Assembly (NCBI GenBank): GCA_009760855.2
Contig: WPIO01000007.1
Coordinates: 1,865,001-1,929,000 of the forward strand
From: Cristatella mucedo
Lineage: Eukaryota; Bryozoa; Phylactolaemata; Cristatellidae
Direction: 5' to 3'
Length of the DNA: 64,000 bases
Shown piece by piece: positions 55,178 through 64,000 of the stretch (its first letter is position 1; each line of letters begins with the position of its first letter). A program made the position numbers and the translations under genes. The notes under the pieces are model-generated. The model was not told the origin of the DNA. It saw only the letters and a program-made list of their open reading frames with translations, and did no database searches.

Positions 55178-57340
55178 TCACCGTCTGCGGCTGCTGAGGT
55201 CCAGCGGCAAGTCGGCACCACCGCGACCGGCATCAGCAGAGGCCTGCTGCTGCTGCTGCGGCAGCCCCCTGTGCAGCGGCAACGCCGAGCAGCCGGAAGC
55301 GACGTCGCGACTGCCGCTGGCAGCAGGCAAGACCAGTCTCTCCAGCGAGGCGGCAGGCAGGACAGCGCCCGCGGTGAGCCTGTAGGCCGCCGGGCTCATC
55401 GAGCACGCGCCGCCGCAGCACGCGGCATTTGCGCTGATGTGGTGGCTGTGCTGATAGAATCGCACGCCGTTGCCGGCGTCTCCATTGACGCAGTACATGG
55501 CGGCATAGGGCATGCCAAAAGCAGCAGCCGAGGCTGCAGCGGGCGATCCAAGCGCGAGACCGAGGCTTGGGGCAGAAGCTGCTGCTGCAGCCGCATTGCC
55601 ACACGGCAGGCCTCCAGCTCGTCCGATCACGCGACCGGAAGAGGCAGCGCCGGCGAAAGTCATCGGGTTGGCCAGCTTTCCGAAGTAGAATTTGCACGAG
55701 CGAGGCGCGCTGGCCTGCTGCTTTGGCCTGCTGGTGTCTTCGGCAGGAGGCTCGCTCTCGGAGAGCACGGCCGAGCGGAGAACGAAGCGACAGGCCGGGC
55801 CTGACTTGCCAACCACAGCTGTCGAACTGGCAGCAGCAGCAGCAGCGGCGCCGGGGGCAGCAGCAGAGGCAGGGCTGGAAAGCCTGGCGCCGGCTGCCGC
55901 CTGGCAGTGGCGCCTGTCGGCCACCTTGCTGCTGCTGCTAGCCACGGCAGCTTCTGGCAGCCCGACGGCCGAGCGATGCTGCTTCGATTCGACACCATTG
56001 GCAGCAACGCCGCCGCAGCCGTTGCTAGTCAGCAGCTCTGCTTGCACTTCCGTCTGCTGCTTGCTGTCCTTGTGATACAGGTCAATGTGGTCCATAAGTT
56101 TGCCTCGCTTCCGGAAGTGAGCGTCGCACCAGAAACACTTGTACTTCTCCGGCGCTCGCAGGCCGCTGCCGGCGCCTGGGACGCCGCCGCCGACGACCTC
56201 CACGCCGCCAGCTCTTCCGCCTTTGCCTCCGGCAACGAGGCTGGCATGCATGCCCGACACCCGGACCAGGTGAATACTGCCGACGGCTGCGCCGGCCACC
56301 GGCTCCACACAGAAGCCGCTGCTGCCACCGGCTCCTCCGCTGCTGTCGCCTTCGCCGCCGGACATGGTCGCTGCCGATTCGACGCCGCTGCTGCTGGCCC
56401 TGCGGCCCGAGGCCGCGCTGGTGGCGGAGGCTGCATTGCGCAGGGCGCCCAGCAGACAGCCCAGGTCCTGCTGCTCGACGCCGCCGCCCACGTCGGCTCC
56501 GCGGAAGACGCGACCCGGCCAGCCATTGGAGCTCAGCTTGCCCAGCAATGGCGGCTCACCGCTTCGGCCAAGGCCGTCGCGGGCAGCCAAGCGCTGCTTC
56601 ACAAGCCGGATCACCTTGATGTCCATCTCGTCGTCGTCCTCGTCTTCGTCGGCAGCGCTCGACTCGGCACGCTGCATCATGCTGCTACGCTTCCGGGAGG
56701 CGGCGGCGGCCGAGGCAGCGGCCTCCGAGCTACCGCCGGGTGAGTGGGGCTCGCTGCTGCTGCAGCCGCCGCCGAAAGCCAAGGGAAACCTGACGGTGGA
56801 CGCGGACGAAGCAGCTGCTCCCCCGTCGATTGCGGCGGACCAGACTGATCCACCGGGGACCTGAGGCCGCGCGTCGGGCAGCAATGCGCGCGTCTCAGGA
56901 TGGTTTCGGCGCATGTGATCCATGAGCGTCCCAGACCGGCAAAAGCGAGCCTCGCAGCTGAAGCACTTGTAGCGGCGGGCTGCGGCGACCGCTGCCGCTG
57001 CCCCACCATCGTCGCCAGGAGGTGCAACGGCCGGTGACGTGGCGCCACACACGGGTGGCAAGCCGGGTGGCATCTCGGACTCGTTGGCGGTGTACTCTTG
57101 TGGGTGAGTCGTCTTCATGTGGGTCATCAGGTCACTGACGCGGATGGATGCGTAGCCACACCAGAAACATGTCTTCATCGTGGGTCCACTTCCAAAGGCC
57201 GTGCCGCCGCTGCCATAGCCATCGTGAGCCGATTTCTTGAAGTCATCCTCTGCACCATGAAATGCCGATCTGCTCAGGTTGCCATAGAGAGGTAGAGGCA
57301 TGTCGTGTCTGACCAGAGCGCTTCCTCCTAGGCTGGCCAT
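55178..57340 (-). CDS. C2H2 zinc-finger transcription factor with C-terminal PLDLS motif
   Basis: A single uninterrupted 720-codon frame. Three C2H2 fingers of one type, CFWC or CFSC..LM.H...H, lie at residues 58-79 (C58, C61, H74, H79), 126-147 and 402-423, each with CX2C-X12-HX4H. An acidic run (DEDEDDDEMD) followed by a basic helix-like stretch, IKVIRLVKQRL, lies between fingers 2 and 3. The rest is Ala/Ser/Gly-rich and probably disordered, with a short Gln run near the C-terminus. The protein ends DLPLDLSSRRR; PLDLS matches the CtBP corepressor-binding consensus, suggesting a nuclear repressor. The ATG at 57,340 is the first after an in-frame TAG 21 bases upstream. Family not recognised; orthology is open. 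Confidence 0.85.
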   Translation of the reverse strand: MASLGGSALVRHDMPLPLYGNLSRSAFHGAEDDFKKSAHDGYGSGGTAFGSGPTMKTCFWCGYASIRVSDLMTHMKTTHPQEYTANESEMPPGLPPVCGATSPAVAPPGDDGGAAAAVAAARRYKCFSCEARFCRSGTLMDHMRRNHPETRALLPDARPQVPGGSVWSAAIDGGAAASSASTVRFPLAFGGGCSSSEPHSPGGSSEAAASAAAASRKRSSMMQRAESSAADEDEDDDEMDIKVIRLVKQRLAARDGLGRSGEPPLLGKLSSNGWPGRVFRGADVGGGVEQQDLGCLLGALRNAASATSAASGRRASSSGVESAATMSGGEGDSSGGAGGSSGFCVEPVAGAAVGSIHLVRVSGMHASLVAGGKGGRAGGVEVVGGGVPGAGSGLRAPEKYKCFWCDAHFRKRGKLMDHIDLYHKDSKQQTEVQAELLTSNGCGGVAANGVESKQHRSAVGLPEAAVASSSSKVADRRHCQAAAGARLSSPASAAAPGAAAAAAASSTAVVGKSGPACRFVLRSAVLSESEPPAEDTSRPKQQASAPRSCKFYFGKLANPMTFAGAASSGRVIGRAGGLPCGNAAAAAASAPSLGLALGSPAAASAAAFGMPYAAMYCVNGDAGNGVRFYQHSHHISANAACCGGACSMSPAAYRLTAGAVLPAASLERLVLPAASGSRDVASGCSALPLHRGLPQQQQQASADAGRGGADLPLDLSSRRR

Positions 57341-57380
57341 AGTGAGACCAGAATGTGGCTACTGTGCATTGGGACCAGCA

Positions 57381-57420
57381 AGAACTCTCTCTGCAAGAAA
57401 GAGTAAGAGGAATAATGCTG
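57381..57420 (-). other. Probable 5'-UTR splice acceptor of the zinc-finger gene
   Basis: On the minus strand TTCCTCTTACTCTTTCTTGCAG ends at 57,391 with a strong pyrimidine tract. The exon would start AGAGAGTTC, 50 bases before the ATG. This implies a spliced upstream noncoding exon. An ATG at about 57,369 opens a short frame in another register that overlaps the main start. Confidence 0.6.
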
Positions 57421-57604
57421 TGTGGAATATGGAATAATGGACTAATGCTAAGCAGAATGAAGCCGCCGCCAGCGTGGGCAGCATGGCTAGAACAGCAGTC
57501 CAGTCCATACCAACACCGAATCGATTCACGCTTTCCCTGTGGAAAGATCGTGCACTGAAGACCAAGCTGTGAGCAGCTGGAGAAGCGAAACTAGAGGACT
57601 GACA

Positions 57605-57789
57605 TTTGCATGCTGACCCAGTGCATGTAACCCCTAACCATGTTATTCATTTTGTTTGTTTTTCAAGCATGATTTTACTTACTATTCTATTGCGTATCAC
57701 TTTGCAGCAAATGTAAAGCGCCTAGAAAGAGATTAAGTTCTCTGAGGGCGCTTTATCAAGTGCAATATTATTATTATTATTATTATTAT
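57605..57789 (+). mobile_element. LINE-A 3' tail insertion with target-site duplication
   Basis: Starts TTTGCATGCTGACCC within the 3' untranslated region and ends with the hairpin and (ATT)n. TGACA is repeated at 57,600-57,604 and 57,790-57,794. It lies just upstream of the zinc-finger gene, probably in its 5' intron. Confidence 0.9.
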
Positions 57790-57799
57790 TGACAAGGGG

Positions 57800-58420
57800 C
57801 AGCACCAACAGCAGCACGAGCCATCGATATGACAACAAGTTTAATAGTTGGAAGCACACATGAAGCACACACAGGTCGATGGCGGTTGGGGGTTGCAGCT
57901 GCTAAAACTCAAGACGGATACTTTATACTCTTGCAATATTACACCGTATCATTCCACCTTTACATCTTACCATACCCGATACACTACTAGCCCATATGCT
58001 CAAAATGCCACGAGTAAATACAAAAATGCTTACAAAATCATGAATCTAGCTTGCTGTCAATGCATACAGTGGCACGCTCCAAAATGACAGTAAACTTACC
58101 TTATTAAAGCCTTGTACTCAGCCTTGCTTCTCACTTCAAAGACTGCAAAAACACGAAAATTAAAGAGTAGACACAGACTATCGACAACTTAAAGCAGCTC
58201 GCAGACACAGCAGCAGTGAGCAAAATGCATGAATATCATAGGAATCGGTGGCAATATGCAAGAACCTAGCAGGAATATTCTTTAGCCTGAAAACAGTTGC
58301 TTGGTGCTCACACTTTATCAAAGAATGTCAGTAGCTCATTTGATGCTCTGAGATGACTTTTGATCCCATGAGCTACAAACAGAAACCAGACTACAACCCA
58401 CACAAGCTCCAAGAGACTAT
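57800..58420. other. No supported feature
   Basis: Possibly intronic. Only short frames, with no repeat homology. Confidence 0.35.
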
Positions 58421-58498
58421 ATTGACGTCGTAGGTGTTCGTCTGCAATTGACGTCGTAGGTGCTCGTCTGCAATTGACGTCGTCGGTGCTTGTCTGCA
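58421..58498. repeat. 26-bp minisatellite, three units
   Basis: Units at 58,421, 58,447 and 58,473, each ATTGACGTCGT.GGTG..CGTCTGCA-like with one to three differences. Each carries TGACGTCG, one base from the CRE palindrome TGACGTCA. Period 26 is not a multiple of three. Confidence 0.9.
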
Positions 58499-58593
58499 CT
58501 ACATGGGCCCAAACCGATGAGGCCCCTTTTTAAGGCTATGAGTGAGCCAAAGGGACCATGCAGCTCCAGGCCTCAGAAACGTATTGTCGTCTG

Positions 58594-58787
58594 CTATGGA
58601 AGTGTGCCAATAAGCTTAAGAAGCCTTGCCAACTCGTCTTGCGTCACGCCTGCACCCTGCCCAAAGATCTGCTGCACGTATGGCAGAGCATGGACAAAAG
58701 GTCCCACGGGCAAGCATTGGTCAATACGCTCGAGCGATGGCCTGAAAAGGCCCAACAAAGCGACAAACGTTGGACACCCCGGCCGAA
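58594..58787 (-). CDS. Candidate terminal exon, unrecognised
   Basis: Minus-strand frame entered through an acceptor (TCTCCATCTTTAG at 58,788) and ending in a stop at 58,594. The frame includes GCPTFVALLGLFRPSLERI, LPVGPFVHALPYVQQIFG and VTQDELARLLKLIGTLP. It has balanced composition and helix-like amphipathic segments. The opposite strand is also open over most of it, which weakens the call. No family recognised. Confidence 0.3.
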
Positions 58788-58799
58788 CTAAAGATGGAG

Positions 58800-60620
58800 A
58801 AAATGACGCCGGTGCGATTGCATTCAGCCGGACGGCGATCACGAGTTACCTATTCAAAGCGACCAGCCCTAGCTCGGCGAGGCAGAGGCGACCTTAGACC
58901 CCCCATCGCCACGAGGTACGAATAACGCACGAGCCCTAGCTGAAAAGCCAATGTGTGAGAGGGCAGATGCCAAGCGACTGACTGTACGCGCTTCCTCTCG
59001 AAAGCCTCAGGGTAGCTCTGTGGCCGAGCGGGCGAACGTGTGAAGACGGGTGCCGGGCTGGGGAGCGGGCGCTGAGGCCGGCCTGACAGAGCCCCGCATG
59101 CATCAAGCCGATGCCGGTGCCCCGTCGAGAGGACATCGAACGATGCAAAGCACGTAAGCACACGGCCACAAGCAAAACGGCATCACGGCCACATAAGACG
59201 GCATCACAGCCATGTAAAACAGCATCGCGGCCCGAGCGTACCACGCCCGGCCGCCGATGGTTCAGCCGGATGGCAGACCCGTAGTCACAATCATCAGGAA
59301 AATACCCCAAAACGCGGCAGCCGACTTGAGATTGCATCGGCAACAGCAGCTGACGACGCATGCATCGACGCCTGCACTCGCGAGGCGAGGGCGTTCCGCG
59401 CGTCAAACTGTCGCGACGCGCGGTGAAGAACGACTACACGGCGCTACACCTCGAGCTACACCTCCGCCGCGCAGGGGTCACTCGCCGGCCTCGCCGGCGG
59501 ATCATCGGAACGCTCGCGCGTGCGATTCGCCGTTCGATTCGCAGAAACAGCAGACGAATAGCGGACATGGGGAACCGCGCACACGCAGTGACGCCGGTCG
59601 GCGTGCACCAGCGCCGCCGTGGCGGTCGCGGCTGCAGAAGGGAGGCGGCGGCGGCGCCTGGGTCTGAGGACACGAGACCGACCCACTGGCGGTCGGGGTC
59701 ATACATGGCGGAGCCAGAGGTGGCGAGCGCCGGAGAGCGACGGGCGTGGACGCTGACGACTCGCGCTGGCGCCCGCAGTCACTTACTTCTCGTTGCAAAG
59801 GTCCGCGGGTGCAGAGCGCACGCACCGGCGAACATAGCCGAGCAGCCGGCCGATCCGCTACAGACGAGCTGGCGCGTACGCCGATGCGGAATGACGTAGT
59901 CTCGCAATTGACGTAACTCGTAACATCATTGGCCGACCTAACCAGGTTGAAGGCCGCGGTTCCGTCACTCGCCGGCTCCACCCCCCTACCCCGGATAGCA
60001 AATACGTCCTGGGGTATGACGCCATCATGAGGCGCAATACGATACTTGTAGGATACTTCGGCTGAGCTCTTCCGCTTGAATGTTTTAAATAAATGTACTA
60101 TAAAAAAACAACGCACATCTGCGAGCTTTAAGAGCGGCGGATTGCAGGACGGCTCAGTGGCAGCTGCCGGTTAAGAATCTGTGCACGCCGGTCGAATTCT
60201 CAGGAGTGAGTCTATAGCTATGGCGGATGCGCCCCGTCGACCGTGCGAGGAAACTCTCTGCTATTTCTTGGACCACGTGACAGTCCATAGATGCGCGTTG
60301 CTTCGTCACCCGCCTAGCCGCTAGCCAGCCGAAAAGCGCGCACGACTGGCAACCGGGCAGCCTTTAAGGGCTGGGGGAGGGGAAGTAGCTGGCAAGGCAG
60401 GCGATGCCGAGAGGACGGTCCGGGCTCACGTCCTGCTCCGCCGAATGAATCTAGCGCGTTCGGATAGCGTACGGGTCACGCGACTCTTCCGGTCGTCGAC
60501 GGCCGGCGCGCCAGTCGCGCCATCGCTAGGCGATTGGCGACATGCCAGCGAAGTAGCGAGCGCGTATTCGTTTCTCGACGGCGTCGCGCCTGTCGAACCA
60601 GCACTCGCAGCGCTGCCGAG
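58800..60620. other. GC-rich region without a confident gene
   Basis: Overlapping long frames on both strands with low-complexity translations. It contains one copy of the repeat described at 59,567. Confidence 0.3.
59567..59722 (+). repeat. Interspersed repeat of about 160 bp, copy 1
   Basis: From ACATGGGGAACCGCGCACAC to GGAGCCAGAGGTGG it matches 63,192-63,352 in the same orientation, including GACGCCGGTCGGCGTGCAC and CGGTCGGGGTC. Element type unknown. One minus frame conserves [12 protein letters not shown] in both copies. Confidence 0.8.
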
Positions 60621-60622
60621 GT

Positions 60623-61001
<379 letters not shown>

Positions 61002-61004
61002 AAA

Positions 61005-62970
61005 CGGACGGACGCGGTCGAGCTGAGCTGCTGCCGTCATTCGGCTCTCCGCAAGGGCCGGGTCGACGGCAGCCGCGCGCGCGCGCGCGTTCGCCGCCGA
61101 GTCTCAGGGGGGTGGAGCCGGCGTCGTGACCACGGACGGTGGCGTCGCGAGGGAGGTTTGCGGGGTCGGTGGCTGAACCACGCTACTGAACCGGAGGCGG
61201 GCGGGGGCTCGCCGTTCCCAGCGACGCATCTCCGGGCGCCAGAAAAGGTTGGCAGTCAATCGAGGCACGCGTAAACTTGTCGTAAGGAGCAACTACAGCT
61301 GATCTCCTGCCGGTGGCTTGACAAGCTCGAATTTGCCACAGATTTTCTCCGTCGACTTTAAGCTTCTAAACGGCGGTTTCTGTATCAATGTAGAAAAGCT
61401 TCTATGCATTGCGGCACGCTGGAGCAGTTGTGGGAAAATGTACATCGTCAGCGCGACGGCGGTAGCCCATCATTCCAGCGTCACGCGCTCCTTCCCATTT
61501 TCTCGGCGACTGCTTGTCTTGCACGCTGCAGCGCCGTCCGCATCTCTAGCAAGTATCTTGGCTAGCCAGCGCTGATGCGCTCGGATTTACCCTGGAGAGC
61601 TCGCTAGTGCGCGCCTCCACCGACCCAAGGTTCAGACGAATGCGTGGATTACTGTCGTGTTTTAAAAAACTCGCAAAGAATCTCTGGCGTGCAAATCAAG
61701 CACGTGCAAGTGCACGGCTCCACAGTTAATGCTAAGCGTAAGAGGTTTTTTTTTTATTGTCAGCCCCTAGGAAGCACCGGCCGACGGCTAAACTCAAATT
61801 CTCGTACGATGAGCATCCCTAAATGAGGAGAGCATTGCATTGCAGGCGTGCATGCGACACTGCGGGAATCGTTCACTGCTCTGATATCGAGCTCCACCAA
61901 GAATCGCTTAACCTTGAAGCAATTTCGCGCGCGACTGAGAGCCCGTGGCCGACGCTGGTTTTGCGCTGCCGCGGATACGGTAGCAGCAGGACGATCTGTC
62001 CCGCATGGCCGAAGAACGCGCTCACGTGTTCCGAGTTCCGGCCACTAGTCGCCGCCTGCTCGCCAGTGCGGTCGCGAGAAACTGCCTGCGCGCTGAATCG
62101 CGGGACTCCAGTCGGATGGCTTTGTTCTTTGACGCTTCTGGCGCGCGAAGAGGCCGCACACCAGTTGCCTTTGTCTGCGCATTTGCTGCGCGTCGCTTGA
62201 TCCCGCAGAGCCACCGCTATCTATTGCCTGGGTCTGCGATCGCGAGTGCTGCCTTCCTAGAAATGGTGTCGGGATGGCGTGCGCTCGGCACCGACAACGG
62301 TGCAGCGAGCGGTCGATGCCTCGGCGGCAAAGCTTTGTCGGCTGCGGCGCTACGTCCTAGTATGGCAGCGAGCGGCTGCTCCAGCGAATATAGAAGTCGG
62401 GTAAAATGATTACATTGCTAAGAGACAGCTTACTTGCATACAGTATGCTCGCCTGGCTCAAGATTGGACGGGCCACATTTAGACGTCCAAAGAGTGCAAA
62501 GTGGTCACGCCCAAGGATCGTTTCAACCTATCGATCGATCGATTCGATTGATCTCCGCAATTCTCATTAACTAAACTAGTTTCCTGCTCACCAGCCTCGG
62601 CGATAAGCAAATGGCTCCTATCGTGCGTGCGACGGTAAGTAATACGAAACCGTGCGATTGATTACGAGAATAATCAATGGACTAGTGTTTTTCCACATGG
62701 GCAATGGTTCATGTGTATTATAGGTCTCTGTCCTCTACTCCTTAATCCTTTCCTGCAAGAAAATTTCCTTTTCTCCCAAAAGATGATATCCTTCTGCACG
62801 CTGACAATTAGCAATGGAGATCCGCGCAAGCAACTCTGTATCAGCAAATCGGTAATCGCCGGTCGCTCGAGCCAAATGGCAGCAAAGAAGCGCTCGTCCT
62901 GTGAATATAGAATCGCCCTGAGGCTGTAGAAATTAATTGCATGCAGAAGCATTTGCAAAGGCATATCAAC
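61005..62970. other. No confident gene
   Basis: GC-rich to about 62,400 with a (CG)n run at 61,074-61,089, then AT-richer. Open frames overlap on both strands and carry no motif I recognise. Confidence 0.3.
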
Positions 62971-62999
62971 AGATATATATATATATATATATATATCAA

Positions 63000-63023
63000 G
63001 ATGTCACATTGTAATATCTCGGT

Positions 63024-63110
<87 letters not shown>

Positions 63111-63111
63111 C

Positions 63112-63169
<58 letters not shown>

Positions 63170-63193
63170 ACCGAGATATTACAATGTGACATC
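63000..63193. mobile_element. TA-centred palindromic element with 26-bp perfect inverted arms
   Basis: Arms at 63,000-63,025 (GATGTCACATTGTAATATCT...) and 63,168-63,193 are exact reverse complements. Between them lies almost pure TA with two small interruptions. The whole 194 bases can fold as one hairpin. It resembles a MITE with a TA-expanded centre, but no target duplication or transposase is visible. A palindromised microsatellite is the alternative. Confidence 0.6.
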
Positions 63194-63352
63194 GGGAGCC
63201 ACGCACACGCAGGGACGCCGGTCGGCGTGCACGAGCGCCGCCGTAGCGGTCGCGGCTGCAAGGGAGACGGCGGCGGCGGCGGCAGCAGTTGGGTCGGAGG
63301 GAGGACACGAGACCCCCGACCGGCGGTCGGGGTCGTACATCGCGGAGTCAGA
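63192..63352 (+). repeat. Interspersed repeat of about 160 bp, copy 2
   Basis: The counterpart of 59,567-59,722, with about ten percent substitutions and small indels. It starts immediately at the right arm of the TA hairpin. Confidence 0.8.
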
Positions 63353-63423
63353 GGTGGGGCAGCAGTTTTCTCGCCGCCGAACCTTAGCTAGTGCACCTAG
63401 CTGCACACAACCAGCAACGTAGA

Positions 63424-63530
63424 GACCTTACGCTCATACCACTCCAAACAGTAAGGGCTGAGCACTCGAAATTAAGCAAGCAACACTGTAAGGAACACGG
63501 AAATCGAGAAGTCTCAAGGTCAAACAAGAT
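63424..63530 (+). rRNA. 5S rRNA-like segment, probable pseudogene or 5S-derived repeat
   Basis: ACCTTACGCTCATACCACTC resembles the start of animal 5S rRNA (CTACGACCATACCAC). GAAATTAAGCAAG about 45 bases on resembles the conserved GAAGTTAAGCAAC of the internal promoter region. The 3' half is poorly matched and the terminal stem does not close convincingly, so I doubt it is functional. Confidence 0.35.
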
Positions 63531-63544
63531 TTGTGTGTTCTTAA

Positions 63545-63725
63545 CCAGTAAAAAATCCTAGCTGATTTAACAGCCTCTTTTTGTATAGCGACAGAAGAGC
63601 CTTTACGGCTGTCGCCACCGCTTGCAGTGGCGATAAGGGATCGCCCACCGCAGGATTCGAACCCACGACCTCGATGCCGAGGTCGTGAAAAGCAACCGCC
63701 TTACCTAGTGAGCCATTACGGCTCA
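63545..63725 (-). mobile_element. SINE-B copy, best preserved
   Basis: Minus strand: AGCCGTAATGGCTCACTAGG (A box), GGTTGCTTTTCACGACC (anticodon-like stem and 7-base loop), GGTCGTGGGTTCGAATCC (B box). The body follows with GGCGATCCCTTATCGCCACT, GCAAGCGGTGGCGACAGCC and GCTCTTCTGTCGCTATAC. The tail is AAAAAGAGGCTGTTAAATCAG then an AT-rich end. Reference copy for the family. Confidence 0.88.
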
Positions 63726-63729
63726 CCGT

Positions 63730-64000
63730 CCAGCAGCCGCTCGTTGTACGTGCAGATGAGATGTCAGCGTAAGTGTCCTTTCACCCTATTCGTCCCCTTT
63801 AGCCTTTTTTCGTCACTGCTCAGCATTCGTACTCTAGGAGCAATCGGGTGCCAAGTCCTCTTCATGCACCTGCCGTGGCCAAGGAGTGCATTCTCAATTA
63901 GCTGCCCCTTACAATTGGGTACTTTCTTCAGTGCCGTTATTTTAGCGATACAGAGAAGCGAGCCCTCGAAGACTTGCACGCTTAACTGGCGCGTCTACGG
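63730..64000. other. No supported feature
   Basis: A minus frame of 71 codons at 63,764-63,979 is not recognised. Confidence 0.35.

Noticed and set aside
55271-56864. Plus-strand and alternative minus-strand frames of 115-278 codons over the zinc-finger gene
   Set aside because: Shadows created by the high GC of the true 720-codon frame; none contains zinc fingers or other motifs.
57359-57565. 68-codon minus frame with a hydrophobic stretch directly upstream of and in frame with the zinc-finger ORF
   Set aside because: A strong splice acceptor at 57,391 cuts through it and a TAG separates it from the zinc-finger start, so the hydrophobic run is more likely intron sequence.
58490-58897. Plus-strand frames of 77 and 135 codons opposite the candidate exon at 58,594
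   Set aside because: No start context or splice signal was found for them; the minus frame has an acceptor and a better composition, although that call is also weak.
62841-63308. Tyr/Ile-repeat frames over the TA tracts
   Set aside because: Pure translations of alternating TA in a palindromic element.
63545-63725. A functional tRNA gene, with similar heads at 16,700, 27,462, 35,326, 42,190 and 49,157
   Set aside because: A and B boxes are present, but each head continues into a family-specific body and LINE-like tail and the acceptor stem does not close, so these are SINEs.

Overview
This window is nuclear DNA of an invertebrate animal. The evidence is spliced genes with intron acceptors, an axonemal protein gene, abundant CR1/L2-type non-LTR retrotransposons, tRNA-derived SINEs and long microsatellites. 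I see no bacterial, organellar or viral organisation. The phylum cannot be fixed from the sequence alone. Motile cilia are implied by the clearest gene.

Layout. Positions 1-12,600 hold, on the minus strand, the 5' part of a gene that I recognise as ARMC4/ODAD2 (outer dynein arm docking, called gudu in Drosophila). Five coding exons lie between 11,590 and 4,818; the armadillo-repeat exons must lie beyond the left edge or be unrecognised. A LINE-B copy sits just downstream of the last exon, and an unrelated terminal exon sits in the large first intron. Positions 12,600-41,300 are gene-poor, moderately AT-rich and full of retrotransposon debris. Near 41.3 kb the composition shifts: 41.3-57.4 kb and 58.5-62.5 kb are GC- and CpG-rich with CCG/GGC arrays. 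This part contains the one long intact gene, a 720-residue C2H2 zinc-finger protein on the minus strand (57,340-55,178) that ends in a PLDLS motif.

Retroelements. Two LINE families are present, named here for convenience. LINE-A has a YADD reverse transcriptase and a 3' tail made of a short hairpin followed by (ATT)n. LINE-B ends in a different tail. Two tRNA-derived SINE families are also present, and each carries the 3' tail of one LINE: SINE-A carries a LINE-A-like hairpin and SINE-B carries the LINE-B tail. This is the LINE/SINE partnership arrangement, present twice in one window. A third product, at 35,326-36,541, is a SINE-B head fused to the 3' half of LINE-B. It is flanked by a 6-bp target-site duplication and inserted inside a LINE-A copy, so it moved as one unit.

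Other structure: three of the five ARMC4 donor sites read GCAAGT rather than GT. An 11-bp array at 50.5 kb makes four direct AGGTCA half-sites with 5-bp spacing. There is a 194-bp TA-centred hairpin at 63.0 kb, a repeat of about 160 bp at 59.6 and 63.2 kb, a 5S-rRNA-like segment at 63.4 kb, and a 375-bp CT tract at 60.6 kb. Exon calls, family names and boundaries come from reading by eye; none has been tested by search or transcript data.
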